This document shows positions 1-8,800 of a stretch of DNA of 64,000 nt, piece after piece. Origin of the DNA: an uncultured beta proteobacterium (GTDB taxonomy: Bacteria; Pseudomonadota; Gammaproteobacteria; Burkholderiales; Burkholderiaceae); contig CAIQHU010000060.1 of assembly GCA_903871735.1 (NCBI GenBank), positions 62,001 through 126,000 on the forward strand. The letters are read 5' to 3'. The position numbers and the translations under genes are program-made. Positions within the stretch are counted from its first letter, which is position 1. Each line of letters opens with the position of its first letter. A model generated the notes under the pieces. The model worked only from the letters and a program-made list of their open reading frames with translations, ran no database searches and was not told where the DNA came from.

Positions 1-147
1 GGTCAAGAAAACGCTCTTAGTGAAATTGAGTCATTCAATCCAATTGACGATGGCCACGCTTTAAATCGTTTTGCCAAATGGTTAGATGATCCTTTATTAT
101 TAGAAAAAATTTTAGTGAGTAATCCTGCTAAGTTGTATGATTTTTAA
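1..147 (+). CDS. amidohydrolase-family protein, C-terminal end (partial)
   Basis: The first 48 codons of the window are open in frame 1 and end at TAA 145-147. The tail reads ILVSNPAKLYDF, which resembles the usual end of TIM-barrel amidohydrolases (amidohydrolase_2 family), where the last strand leads into an NPAKLYGF-type motif. The rest of the gene lies outside the window, so neither the metal ligands nor the substrate can be judged. It sits 28 bases before a Bug receptor on the same strand, a common arrangement in catabolic clusters. The family call rests on a short tail only. Confidence 0.5.
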   Translation, partial: GQENALSEIESFNPIDDGHALNRFAKWLDDPLLLEKILVSNPAKLYDF

Positions 148-175
148 TAATTTGTTAAAGAGAGATAATTAAAAA

Positions 176-1147
176 ATGAAAAAAAACTATCTGGGATTTT
201 CGGTATACCTTACGATTGCAAGTTTTTTAGGATTTTTTGCTAGTAGCGTGGTTTCTCAAGAGACTGGTAAGCAGATCCGTTTGATTGTCCCATTTGCGCC
301 TGGCGGTAGTAACGATATTGTTGGACGTGCAGTTGCTCAGCAGCTTTCACCGCGTTTAAAGCGTAGCGTTATCGTTGAAAATAAACCGGGTGCAGGGGGC
401 GTCTTGGGCGCTGAAATTGCTGCTCGAGCTGAGCCAGATGGTAATACCTTACTACTTATTTCATCCAGTTTTGCCATGAACTCATCGATCATGAAGTTAA
501 GTTATGATCCGGTGAAGTCTTTTGCGCCGCTAGCGATGCTAGGGATGGGGCCAAGTGTGATTGTGGTGAATAGTGCTACACCCGTAAATTCCATCAAAGA
601 GTTAGTTGATTTTTCAAACAATAATCCCAGTAAGACGAATTTTGGCACTGCTGGAGTTGGCAGTTTTCAGCATTTCGCAATTGAATTATTTAAGTTAAAA
701 ACAGGTGCTAATTTTGTCCTAGTACACTATAAGGGGGGTGGACCTGCACTGGTTGATTTGGCGGCTGGTCATATCCAGATTTCTTTAGGCAGTTTGATAC
801 AAATGCAAAATTTCATGAAAGCTGGGCAAATTAAAGTTTTGGCTGTTGCAGGTAGTAAGCGGGTACCACTTTTACCAAATGTTCCGACCTTAAAAGAGTT
901 AGGTATTGATGTGGAAGCTTCGAACTGGTGGGCTATTTTGGCACCTACAGGAACCTCTAATGAGTTACTAGATGCATTTCATAAAGAGATCAATCAAGTT
1001 TTGGTTGATCCTGAAATTAAGCGGCGATTTGCTAATGAAGGTGCAGAATCATTGCCGATGAGTCGTCTAGAGTTTGAGAAACTCCTCAGTGAGGAGTCGG
1101 TGAAGTGGGCTAGAGTTGCCAAGTTAACAGGCATTAAGGCGGAGTAG
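176..1147 (+). CDS. Bug/TctC-family periplasmic substrate-binding protein
   Basis: This 323-residue protein has a signal peptide over about residues 1-28 and then the Bug signature: RLIVPFAPGGSNDIVGR near residue 36 and VENKPGAGG near residue 67. Members bind carboxylates or related small molecules in the periplasm, some for tripartite tricarboxylate transporters and many as orphans. No TctA or TctB gene is nearby. The start is ATG 176, preceded by a purine-rich AGAGAGATAA. It lies between an amidohydrolase and a 2-oxoglutarate dioxygenase-like gene, so it may capture the substrate of those enzymes. The ligand cannot be read from the sequence. Confidence 0.9.
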   Translation: MKKNYLGFSVYLTIASFLGFFASSVVSQETGKQIRLIVPFAPGGSNDIVGRAVAQQLSPRLKRSVIVENKPGAGGVLGAEIAARAEPDGNTLLLISSSFAMNSSIMKLSYDPVKSFAPLAMLGMGPSVIVVNSATPVNSIKELVDFSNNNPSKTNFGTAGVGSFQHFAIELFKLKTGANFVLVHYKGGGPALVDLAAGHIQISLGSLIQMQNFMKAGQIKVLAVAGSKRVPLLPNVPTLKELGIDVEASNWWAILAPTGTSNELLDAFHKEINQVLVDPEIKRRFANEGAESLPMSRLEFEKLLSEESVKWARVAKLTGIKAE

Positions 1148-1155
1148 GAGAATTG

Positions 1156-2007
1156 GTGGAATTGATCTTGAGGCCGATCACGCCAAATTTTGGATTAGAA
1201 ATTACAGGGATAGACTTCAGTAAGCCGGTTAATGCGCAGGTCAAAAAAGAATTAAACGATTCTTTCTCGCAATACGCAGTTTTAGTTTTTCCGAATCAGG
1301 GCTTAGAACCAGCTGAATTGATACAGTTTGGTGAAATCTTTGGGCGGGTAATGGAGCAGCAACTCAAAGATTTTGTTTTGCCAGATTTTCCTTTAGTTGG
1401 GTATAACTCTACGAAAGACTTACCAAGTAAAAATGGCAAGTTACAAGTACGTGGAGAAAATTACCATACTGATCACTCCAATGATCTTGCGCCACCTCGG
1501 GCAACGAGTTTAGTGGCTGTTCAAATACCATCTTATGGCGGTGATACGCAGTTTGTCGATGTTCGTCAGGCTTATGATGACTTAGATGTCGATCTGAAAA
1601 ATCGTATTAAAAATTTACGTTCCTTACACGTGCACGGGAGTAGTCGAAGTCCGAGGAGTTTTGCCAAGTTAAGTCCCGAAGCAGCAGCTCTCATTCCTAG
1701 GACAATTCAGCCTTTAGTGATCCGCCATCCAGATAGTGGGCGCCCAGCTTTATACCTTAATACTGGACGTATGGAAGGTATTGAAGGGATGGCGCAGGAT
1801 GATGGATTTCAGTTGATTGAGCAGTTATATCTGCACGCAACGCAAGCGAAATATGAATATCGGCATCAATGGCGGGTAGGTGATTTAGTCATCTGGGATA
1901 ACCGCAGTGTGATGCACCAAGCCAATGCGGATTATGACCCTTCGGAGTACCGGTACTTGTATCGCATTATGATTGCAGGTAGTCCAATTGAGCCTGCATT
2001 TATATGA
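1156..2007 (+). CDS. TauD/TfdA-family 2-oxoglutarate-dependent dioxygenase
   Basis: About 283 residues, with the iron-binding facial triad visible as HTD near residue 104 and a distal MHQ histidine near residue 254. An arginine follows in RYLYRIM, where this family binds the 2-oxoglutarate carboxylate. These enzymes hydroxylate substrates such as taurine or 2,4-D using Fe(II) and oxygen. I place the start at GTG 1156 because AGGAG at 1146-1150 is better spaced from it than from TTG 1153. It begins 8 bases after the Bug gene and is probably co-transcribed. The substrate is unknown. Confidence 0.85.
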   Translation: MELILRPITPNFGLEITGIDFSKPVNAQVKKELNDSFSQYAVLVFPNQGLEPAELIQFGEIFGRVMEQQLKDFVLPDFPLVGYNSTKDLPSKNGKLQVRGENYHTDHSNDLAPPRATSLVAVQIPSYGGDTQFVDVRQAYDDLDVDLKNRIKNLRSLHVHGSSRSPRSFAKLSPEAAALIPRTIQPLVIRHPDSGRPALYLNTGRMEGIEGMAQDDGFQLIEQLYLHATQAKYEYRHQWRVGDLVIWDNRSVMHQANADYDPSEYRYLYRIMIAGSPIEPAFI

Positions 2008-2033
2008 TTCGTATGTGGTTAACTCGTGCAGGT

Positions 2034-2414
2034 TTATTTCGCGTTAGCCTTTTTATTTTCTAATGCTTGTAGTCTGTTTTGGTAGATTTGTAGGACCTCA
2101 AGGCGAGCGCCGTGCATTTCAAGTAAACCGATTGCCACTTCCATATCACGGATAGCGTTTGGGAGGTTTCCTTTACTCTCATCAGTTTCCGACATTTTCC
2201 ATAAAATACGTGGATTTTGAATCAGTGTGAGGGCAATATATTTGTTTTGATCAGTCTCTAAGCCTTTAAACACTCTCGCGTCTGGTATTAAGAAATAAAT
2301 TCCGCCAAAAATCATAGCGACGACAATCAGACTTTTTACGAAAAACTTTCCGATATCTGTTTTGAGGAAAAGATTATCGCTACTTTTATCAAAATCATCT
2401 ATTTCTGTTTTCAT
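2034..2414 (-). CDS. small single-pass membrane protein, unknown function
   Basis: I do not recognise this 126-residue protein. It has a charged N-terminus, one hydrophobic segment at about residues 27-46 (VKSLIVVAMIFGGIYFLIP) and a soluble C-terminal part with helical character, rich in Leu, Glu and Gln. The layout suggests a bitopic inner-membrane protein with a periplasmic helical domain. It follows the larger membrane protein at 2422-3975 by only 7 bases on the same strand, so the two are probably one operon and may work together. Confidence 0.65.
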   Translation of the reverse strand: MKTEIDDFDKSSDNLFLKTDIGKFFVKSLIVVAMIFGGIYFLIPDARVFKGLETDQNKYIALTLIQNPRILWKMSETDESKGNLPNAIRDMEVAIGLLEMHGARLEVLQIYQNRLQALENKKANAK

Positions 2415-2421
2415 CAGTCGC

Positions 2422-3975
2422 CTAGTTCACTTTAAGTTGAAAATCATCCACATAATATAGGAAATATGGTTTACAGTCGTGCATTTTTAACGCAGGATTT
2501 TTAATTTTTAAAAAGTTTGTATCGATCGAGTTTCCTTGTGGGTCAGCATCTGAAGTGATAGCAAATTGATAGGTTGGTCGAAAAAATGTGGTACTTGTTT
2601 CCCAGTAATCTCTCGTTAAAAAGGGTCGTTGATATTGAGCAAGGGTAATATGTTGTTTGCTAAGCGCTTGAAATTTCTTAGCTGTCCAGTAGCCAGCGAT
2701 GCCATGTTTTAAGGATTTTTCTTGAATAAATGTATCAATACAGTGCATCTCTGGTGGGTAAAAGTCGGTATGCAGCTGGGTTGATTGATAGTCCTGATAT
2801 TGTTGATGAATGCCTTGCAGAACAATCACCGAACCAATGATAGCAAGGACGGTATTGATCGCTGGAATGTGTTTTTTGCTCAGGATGTAGGAAATTGGCA
2901 GAATTAAAACAATGGGAAGTAAGAAAACAGGAATCGCATATCGCGGCGCAAACCCCCAGTTCGAAAAAATAACGACTAAAAGAGTGAAGCCACTCATGCA
3001 TAAAAAAAACTGGATTGGCAAAGAAATACGTTGATACGTATTTAAGAAAACGTGTTTAGGACCATGGCCGATAAAAAGCACGCCAAGTATGACGAGGTAA
3101 GTACCCGGGATGATCCAAAAAATGGGGCTATTTTTAAAGGCGCTGGCATTGAAATGATTGATGATATTCGCAAAGCTATTTTTAGCGTTATCTAATCCCA
3201 AGGATGCTGACGGATGGGCTGCATTGGTAATTAATAATTTGATAATGATCATTGAACCAATGGTGGCTAAAGCCATAATGAATAGCAATTTTTTGAATTT
3301 TGCTAAGCTCATTTGATCATGCAGGTATTGATAAAGGCAGATTGCACCTGCCGGCAGAATAAAGTGCAGAAGCAGTAACTTGTCTGAGAGATTAGCAATC
3401 AGAACAAGACAGAAAAAAAGGGCTAATTTCTTTTGCGAGATGTCATTACTTTGCAATATGCGAAAAAACAGGCCCATTTCTAGTAATAGCAGAATGTAAG
3501 CGCCAAAGTGATTCACGATGGTAAAACTTAAGTCAAAGGGACTTAAAAGATTTAAACCAAGTTGGAGGGTCCAAAGAGTCGAGAGTGTGGCAAAGAAAAT
3601 GGCCAGGATCTGATGGATAAAAGACGATAAAAAATAAGATGTCGCCCAGATACAAATGATGATTTGGCCGATTAAAAAAGCATAGGAGACCCAAAAAGTA
3701 GATTGCGAAAAAAGACTGAGGATTAGATAAAGTAGGAAGTCTGGAAAAAGAAACAGAACATGGGCTAGATGCCAATTTCGGATATCTCCCGATCGCCGCA
3801 GAATATCTTCAGTGAGAACAGCTAGGAAAGCAGCATCCGAATCAAAAATGCCATTGAAAGACAGTTTTAGACCAAGGTAGGAGAGTGAAAACTGGGATAT
3901 GCTGAGGACTGTAAATAAAACCGATAAAAACAATAAATAATTTTTCAGACTAGGCATGAGGATTTTTATTGGCAT
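2422..3975 (-). CDS. polytopic membrane protein, possibly GT-C-like
   Basis: A 517-residue protein with around ten hydrophobic segments and a soluble C-terminal region of roughly 110 residues. An early loop contains FDSDAAFLAVLTEDILRRSGD, where GT-C glycosyltransferases often carry an acidic motif in the first extracytoplasmic loop. That is the only hint of function, and the family assignment is an inference. ATG 3975 and ATG 3957 are both possible starts. A triplicated 14-base repeat lies just upstream. It is followed by the small membrane protein at 2034-2414. Confidence 0.6.
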   Translation of the reverse strand: MPIKILMPSLKNYLLFLSVLFTVLSISQFSLSYLGLKLSFNGIFDSDAAFLAVLTEDILRRSGDIRNWHLAHVLFLFPDFLLYLILSLFSQSTFWVSYAFLIGQIIICIWATSYFLSSFIHQILAIFFATLSTLWTLQLGLNLLSPFDLSFTIVNHFGAYILLLLEMGLFFRILQSNDISQKKLALFFCLVLIANLSDKLLLLHFILPAGAICLYQYLHDQMSLAKFKKLLFIMALATIGSMIIIKLLITNAAHPSASLGLDNAKNSFANIINHFNASAFKNSPIFWIIPGTYLVILGVLFIGHGPKHVFLNTYQRISLPIQFFLCMSGFTLLVVIFSNWGFAPRYAIPVFLLPIVLILPISYILSKKHIPAINTVLAIIGSVIVLQGIHQQYQDYQSTQLHTDFYPPEMHCIDTFIQEKSLKHGIAGYWTAKKFQALSKQHITLAQYQRPFLTRDYWETSTTFFRPTYQFAITSDADPQGNSIDTNFLKIKNPALKMHDCKPYFLYYVDDFQLKVN

Positions 3976-4008
3976 AGCTTAAGAAGATGAAATCTGATTT
4001 GAAAATGC

Positions 4009-4049
4009 CTCAAGGGAATAGTCTCAAGGGAATGGTCTCAAGGAATGGC
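4009..4049. repeat. three tandem copies of a 14-base repeat
   Basis: The unit CTCAAGGGAATRGT occurs at 4009-4022 and 4023-4036, followed by a slightly shortened third copy at 4037-4049. The array lies between gspC and the membrane protein that starts at 3975, within the upstream region of the latter. Copy number could vary by slippage. No function is evident. Confidence 0.85.
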
Positions 4050-4069
4050 TTGATTGTAATCAGAAATGA

Positions 4070-4654
4070 TTATTTATTGAGTGGGGGTTTTGGGTTTGGT
4101 GAAGATTTTGATTTTTCCACCATAATCTGTTGTTTCTTGCCCTGATAGATAAGGACAACATGGTCATCATGAATACTCTCAAGCACCATGCCGTTGCCTA
4201 AGCTTTCGCCTAAGCTAATGACGCCGGTCGGTTTGCCATCTAATTGAAAAATAGCAAAACCTTTACTTTGCCCATGTTGGTCGGCTGTGGTTGAGATAAT
4301 GCCTGTTAAGATCGGAGTATTTGCAGCGGAGGTACTTGTTCCAAATAACTGTCCTACAGGGGTTTGCCCCTCGCTAAAGTACACGGTAGTTTGCCTGTCT
4401 GTAGTCTTTTCAGGCGTTGGTAGTTGAAAGTAAACGAGGCAGAGTTGGAGGGAATAGATCAAAGCTAATGCCATCAGTAAAAAACGGCAGTAGACAGCGA
4501 CCAACTGTGGATTTATTCGAGCGAAGAACGAAGGAGTTGCGAAGTGGGACGCAGACGCTCTGAGTTTTGGGGTGTTATGCGGTGTTGAGTTTGGTAAGAA
4601 ATCCTGAAACTTTCTTTCTTTGGTTAGCTCGGTTAGGATTTTTCGGATCATCAA
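4070..4654 (-). CDS. gspC: type II secretion protein GspC (short form)
   Basis: This 194-residue protein has a cytoplasmic N-terminus, one membrane segment at about residues 51-75, a short linker and an HR-like domain from about GQLFG (101-105) to residue 180. GspC links the inner-membrane platform to the GspD secretin through this domain. Longer GspC proteins carry a further PDZ or coiled-coil domain. Here the protein ends in a lysine/proline tail after the HR domain, so that domain is missing. It diverges from gspG across a 116-130-base promoter region, which supports the call despite low sequence conservation. Confidence 0.75.
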   Translation of the reverse strand: MMIRKILTELTKERKFQDFLPNSTPHNTPKLRASASHFATPSFFARINPQLVAVYCRFLLMALALIYSLQLCLVYFQLPTPEKTTDRQTTVYFSEGQTPVGQLFGTSTSAANTPILTGIISTTADQHGQSKGFAIFQLDGKPTGVISLGESLGNGMVLESIHDDHVVLIYQGKKQQIMVEKSKSSPNPKPPLNK

Positions 4655-4682
4655 AAGCTCATTCGGAGATACGTTTAATTTG

Positions 4683-4705
4683 AATTATTTATGTATAAAA
4701 TAATT
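4683..4705. promoter_or_regulatory. dyad in the gspC-gspG divergent promoter region
   Basis: A perfect 8-base inverted repeat, AATTATTT then 7 bases then AAATAATT, lies between the two divergent secretion transcripts. It is AT-rich, so it could be an operator or simply promoter sequence. No regulator can be named. Confidence 0.4.
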
Positions 4706-4785
4706 AATAGCGGTGTAATTCATCAGATAATACAAGTATATAGATGTTTAAATAGGATTTTTCGATATATTTGATAAAGAATGCT

Positions 4786-5235
4786 ATGACCAAGCGCGCA
4801 TTTCAGACGATACAAGATCAAGAAACCCAAAAGGGTTTTACTCTCATCGAAATTATGGTGGTGATTGTAATTATTGGTGTTTTAGCAACTCTAATTATTC
4901 CCCGTTTGATGAGTCGGCCAGACGAGGCTCGGGTGATTGCTGCTCGGCAAGACGTGGCAACCATTGTTAGCGCATTAAAGCTCTATCGCTTAGATATTGG
5001 CCGTTATCCGACCTCGGAGCAGGGCTTAAAGGCGCTCGTAGCAAAACCGAGTGAGGAACCTATTCCGACCAACTGGAAAATAGGTGGTTATTTAGACCGC
5101 TTGCCAAATGATCCGTGGGGTAAGCCATATCAGTATTCAAGTCCTGGTTTAAAAGGGGAGATGGATGTCTTTAGTTTTGGAGCGGATGGTAAATTAGGCG
5201 GTGTCGAGTTGGATACGGATATTGGAAACTGGTAA
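4786..5235 (+). CDS. gspG: major pseudopilin GspG
   Basis: The class III leader ends at KG before FTLIEIMVVIVIIGVLATLIIP, with the conserved Glu at +5 of the mature protein. The rest follows the GspG pattern: the alpha helix, then PTSEQGLKALV, LPNDPWGKPYQY and a C-terminal DVFSFGADGKLGG segment that binds calcium in this family. GspG is the main subunit of the pseudopilus that pushes substrates through the secretin. I prefer ATG 4786 over TTG 4771, since it leaves a leader of ordinary length. It is the first gene of the GHIJKLMNDEF run. Confidence 0.95.
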   Translation: MTKRAFQTIQDQETQKGFTLIEIMVVIVIIGVLATLIIPRLMSRPDEARVIAARQDVATIVSALKLYRLDIGRYPTSEQGLKALVAKPSEEPIPTNWKIGGYLDRLPNDPWGKPYQYSSPGLKGEMDVFSFGADGKLGGVELDTDIGNW

Positions 5236-5671
5236 AAAAAAATCGCAAGGATTTACGCTCATCGAGTTTTTAGTAGTTTTAGTGATTCTTTCGGTGGTTC
5301 TTGGTTTAGCTACTTTGCGATTACCCAATCAAGATCAGCGCTATTTTCAGGATCGATTAGAGCAATTGACAGCGGGTCTAAATATAGCTCAGGACGAGAG
5401 TGTTATCACGGGCGTACCTATTCTTGTTCAAATTGACCCAGTGGGTTGGCGGTTTTATCAATTACATGCAAGAAATCAGTTCCGTTTATTACAGTCCCCG
5501 CTGGCGCCACAGGACTGGCATAAAAAGGTCGAATTAAGTGGTTTAACTGAGTTAGTGATTGGACAAGAATCGATTACCGAGCCATGGTCAGTAGAGATCA
5601 AGCAAGATCAATTCAAAGCACAGATCAGTAAGACAGAGATGCTGTTATTCCAACTACAAATTATTCGTTGA
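5201..5671 (+). CDS. gspH: minor pseudopilin GspH
   Basis: A prepilin leader ending SQG precedes FTLIEFLVVLVILSVVLGLATL, with Glu at +5. The remainder is a low-conservation GspH-like beta domain, and the total length of about 150 residues fits the family. GspH is a low-abundance subunit of the pseudopilus. The reading frame overlaps the end of gspG. The start may be GTG 5201 or TTG 5222, neither with a strong ribosome-binding site, which suggests translational coupling to gspG. Confidence 0.85.
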   Translation: MSSWIRILETGKKKSQGFTLIEFLVVLVILSVVLGLATLRLPNQDQRYFQDRLEQLTAGLNIAQDESVITGVPILVQIDPVGWRFYQLHARNQFRLLQSPLAPQDWHKKVELSGLTELVIGQESITEPWSVEIKQDQFKAQISKTEMLLFQLQIIR

Positions 5672-5679
5672 GTTTTAGG

Positions 5680-6081
5680 ATGAATACTTGGCCTAGTTCG
5701 GAGCGGGGGTTTACCTTAGTTGAGGTTTTAGTAGGACTAATCATTTTGTCGATAGCTTTATTAGCAGCGATGCGTGGGATTGGTACTATTGCGAACACAC
5801 AAATGGCGGTGAGTACTCGGCAAGCGGCCTTATGGAGTGCTGATAATTGGCATATCCAAATGCAATTGCAGCAGGAGTGGCCTGATTTGGGAACCACGTT
5901 AATACCTTGCCCGCAGATGCAATATCAATTGATTTGCCAACGTAAAGTAATTAGTACGCCTAATCCACTCTTTCGGCGGGTCGAGATTGGTGTTTTTTTA
6001 AAGGGTGATGGTGATTTGAATAGTCCACAATTAGCTTGGTTAGTGCAAGTTATTGTGCGAAAGAATGCAGGTGTTTTATGA
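5680..6081 (+). CDS. gspI: minor pseudopilin GspI
   Basis: The leader ends ERG before FTLVEVLVGLIILSIALLAAMRG, the typical GspI N-terminus with Glu at +5. The protein has about 133 residues, normal for GspI, and the mature part keeps the TRQAALWSADNW segment seen after the helix in this family. With GspJ and GspK it forms the tip of the pseudopilus. ATG 5680 is preferred over TTG 5668 because TTTTAGG directly precedes it. It overlaps gspJ by 4 bases (ATGA). Confidence 0.9.
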   Translation: MNTWPSSERGFTLVEVLVGLIILSIALLAAMRGIGTIANTQMAVSTRQAALWSADNWHIQMQLQQEWPDLGTTLIPCPQMQYQLICQRKVISTPNPLFRRVEIGVFLKGDGDLNSPQLAWLVQVIVRKNAGVL

Positions 6082-6659
6082 AATCGAGGGCTGGTTTTGC
6101 TTTAATTGAGTTATTAGTTGGATTAGTTATATTAGCCATAGTTGGTTTACTGGCCTGGCGGGGATTAGATTCGATCTTGCGGGCCAAGGATGCCATCGAA
6201 AACCGTATGCGCAGCAGTGCGCAGATTGATCAGGTTGTTAGTCAATGGGTGACTGATTGTGAGATGTTAGTCCGGTTGGAGAATAGTGCAGTGAGCCCTG
6301 CGCTTGTTCATCAAAATAGTTTATGGTTACTCCGTCGAACTTTTAAAAACCGCGATGTGTATTGGCAGATTGTTCGTTACCAATTGATTAATCAACAATT
6401 AGAGCGCTCGGTGAGTCGATTATTTCAGATAGAAACGACCAGTCTTGATCTCTGGGTAGGTTTTAGTCGGGAGATGGATAGCCGAATTGGCCCCTTTCAA
6501 AAAACTTTCCAGGTGGATTTTGTAGAGCGTCAAGAATTTCGTTTATTTTTTAATTCTGAATCAACCAAAAAGCAGTTACAGGGCATGCAAGTTGAGTGGT
6601 GGTTGAAGGATACGCTCTTACCCTTGAGTAAAAGTTGTTTATCTGGGATTCGGATATGA
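6078..6659 (+). CDS. gspJ: minor pseudopilin GspJ
   Basis: The leader MKSRAG precedes FALIELLVGLVILAIVGLLAWRGLD, a GspJ-type start with Glu at +5 and the AWRGLD motif after the hydrophobic helix. The protein has 193 residues. It is part of the pseudopilus tip complex. ATG 6078 overlaps the gspI stop and the gene ends by overlapping gspK, so all three tip genes are translationally coupled. Confidence 0.9.
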   Translation: MKSRAGFALIELLVGLVILAIVGLLAWRGLDSILRAKDAIENRMRSSAQIDQVVSQWVTDCEMLVRLENSAVSPALVHQNSLWLLRRTFKNRDVYWQIVRYQLINQQLERSVSRLFQIETTSLDLWVGFSREMDSRIGPFQKTFQVDFVERQEFRLFFNSESTKKQLQGMQVEWWLKDTLLPLSKSCLSGIRI

Positions 6660-7603
6660 GTTGTTTATTTAAGAAGGAGCGTGGTTCTGCGACGATTACT
6701 GCGTTAATTGTGGTGAGTATTAGTACATTAATCATTTCTGGGTTAATGTGGCGTCAAGAAGTGCAGGTTCGGCAATTAGAGCACCGCAGACTTCAACAAC
6801 AAGCAGTTTGGATTGAGCGTTCTGCGATTGATTTGGCGCGGGTAATCTTGCGTGAAGATCTCAGAAATAGTGGCGTGGCGGATTTTATCGGTGAGCCATG
6901 GTCATTACCTTTAGCGCAAAGTAGAGTCGCCGATTTTTTTAAAAGTGCTGATTTACCCTACGAAATTGAGAATATGACAATTCGGGGGCAGTTAATTGAT
7001 GCGCAGAGTCGATTTAATCTTCGGAATTTGTTAAGTAACGATGGTCAGCAATTAAATTCGGTGGGGATTTTAATCTACAGTCGATTATTAAATTTAATAG
7101 GATTAGATGCTCAACTCGCCAATCCTACGGCATTATTTTTATTGAAAAATGGCTTAGCATTCAATCATCCGGAGCAACTTCGCGGTATTACTGGCTATAG
7201 TGATAAAAGTATTCAATTATTAAGTCAATATGTGACCACCCTGCCTCAAGTAACACCAATTAATCTAAATACTGCCTCGATAGAGGTTTTGATGGCAATT
7301 TCTCCGAGTATTTCGCGGGAGGACGCGGAAAAAATAACTCTTGCCAGAGTTATGCAGCCGTTTAAGTCTAGCGGGGATTTTTTGAAGTTGCTGGAAAGCT
7401 CAATGAGTTCTGGGTCACAGATGGTGATTGATAATAGTCAAATCGACGTAAAATCTCAATTCTGGTTAGCTCAGTCTGATATTGAGCTTGGCAGGAGTCA
7501 TTTTTTAAATGTAACGTTGATACAACGCACCAATAATTTATCGGAAAAGGGTAATAGTACACAAGTGATTTGGACGCAATTATCTAATTCGATCAGGCCA
7601 TGA
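6656..7603 (+). CDS. gspK: minor pseudopilin GspK
   Basis: The mature N-terminus is SATITALIVVSISTLIISGL after KERG, so position +5 is Thr rather than Glu. This absence of Glu5 is characteristic of GspK. At about 315 residues it is the largest pseudopilin, and the middle part carries the typical DAQSRFNLRNL and later INLNTASIEVLMAISP (helix-hairpin-helix-like) segments. GspK caps the pseudopilus. ATG 6656 overlaps the gspJ stop, and the 3' end overlaps gspL. Confidence 0.92.
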   Translation: MSCLFKKERGSATITALIVVSISTLIISGLMWRQEVQVRQLEHRRLQQQAVWIERSAIDLARVILREDLRNSGVADFIGEPWSLPLAQSRVADFFKSADLPYEIENMTIRGQLIDAQSRFNLRNLLSNDGQQLNSVGILIYSRLLNLIGLDAQLANPTALFLLKNGLAFNHPEQLRGITGYSDKSIQLLSQYVTTLPQVTPINLNTASIEVLMAISPSISREDAEKITLARVMQPFKSSGDFLKLLESSMSSGSQMVIDNSQIDVKSQFWLAQSDIELGRSHFLNVTLIQRTNNLSEKGNSTQVIWTQLSNSIRP

Positions 7604-8799
7604 GTACTGTCATTATTCTTTGTCCTGCGATGCCCCACCAATCCAATATCGATGACTGGATTGAGAGGGAGGTATTGACGCAATTTTCATGGAATCTCCA
7701 GGGCCCCAAAAATCTCTCTGGCGTTGGCCGGATTGCGGACATTCCATTTGTAGATGAGGCTATTGTCTATCTGGACACAGCCGACGTTCGGTTGGTAAGC
7801 GCGCTAGTACCGCCGATCCGTGGCAAGCAATTACAACAAGTAATTGTGAATTTATTAGAAGATCAATTGTTAAGTAGCATGCAGCATAAGACGCTGATTG
7901 AGCTTACACCAAATGATGTCGCTGAGAAAACTTTTGCGGTGCTTAATCAGTCTTGGTTGCAATATCTTCTCCAAGAATTACAAAAACTCTCGACGCGCAG
8001 AATCGTTCTCTTACCAGACTGTTTTATTTTGCCTTTTTCGATCGATATAAAACAGGATGCCTATACTCTTGAGGCAGATCAGATCAAGTTACTTACCAGG
8101 ACTAGCATGTTGATGGGGGCTGCTTGGCGAGAAAAATATACCCCTGAAACCGGGGGGGCTGTTTTACCTTCAGTAACTGATTTTCAGGGTGCAAGGGTCA
8201 TGGACTGGCCATTTATTCTGAAACATTATCGTCAGTTTTTAAATGAGAATCCACAAATCAGTTTGGTACCGAGTAACTTTCGTTTTCAGCGGGAGAGTAG
8301 TCAGGCTGAGGCGGCGCATCATACGTGGCAAAGTTTTGCGACCTGGCTGGGCGTTTACCGGTGGTTGCTAATCTGTTTAGTTGGTGCGGTTGCGTTGCAT
8401 GCAGTTTTTTTAGCGGCGGTTGTTTATAAGACGTGGCAATGGGATCAACAGATGCTCAAGCTTGCGCAGGCCAAGATAAGTTCACGCTTGATTGTTGATA
8501 CGAATTCTTTGCCAGAGTACATTGACATTGCGCGTGGCCAAGTTCGGCAATCTAGTCAGTTGAGTCAAGCGGATTTTTTACCAATGCTTGAGCAGTTGAG
8601 TAAGTTACTACAGCGATTAGGTGGCGTTGTTCCAACGCGCGTTGTTTTTAATGAACGTGGGATATTATTTGAATTATCTTCTGCTATGACGGCGCAGGAT
8701 GTTTATAAAAAGAGCGGTGAGATGTATCTACAAATCATCGTTTTAGGAAATAATCAGTACTTGTTACCGATTTTTGCCGGTTTAAGAGAGGGTAAATGA
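7600..8799 (+). CDS. gspL: type II secretion protein GspL
   Basis: A 399-residue bitopic protein. The N-terminal 240 or so residues form the actin-like cytoplasmic domain that recruits the GspE ATPase. A membrane segment follows at about residues 250-273 (WLLICLVGAVALHAVFLAAVV), then a periplasmic ferredoxin-like domain. Length, domain order and position between gspK and gspM support the call. Sequence conservation is low, as usual for GspL. Confidence 0.88.
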   Translation: MSTVIILCPAMPHQSNIDDWIEREVLTQFSWNLQGPKNLSGVGRIADIPFVDEAIVYLDTADVRLVSALVPPIRGKQLQQVIVNLLEDQLLSSMQHKTLIELTPNDVAEKTFAVLNQSWLQYLLQELQKLSTRRIVLLPDCFILPFSIDIKQDAYTLEADQIKLLTRTSMLMGAAWREKYTPETGGAVLPSVTDFQGARVMDWPFILKHYRQFLNENPQISLVPSNFRFQRESSQAEAAHHTWQSFATWLGVYRWLLICLVGAVALHAVFLAAVVYKTWQWDQQMLKLAQAKISSRLIVDTNSLPEYIDIARGQVRQSSQLSQADFLPMLEQLSKLLQRLGGVVPTRVVFNERGILFELSSAMTAQDVYKKSGEMYLQIIVLGNNQYLLPIFAGLREGK

Positions 8800-8800
8800 C

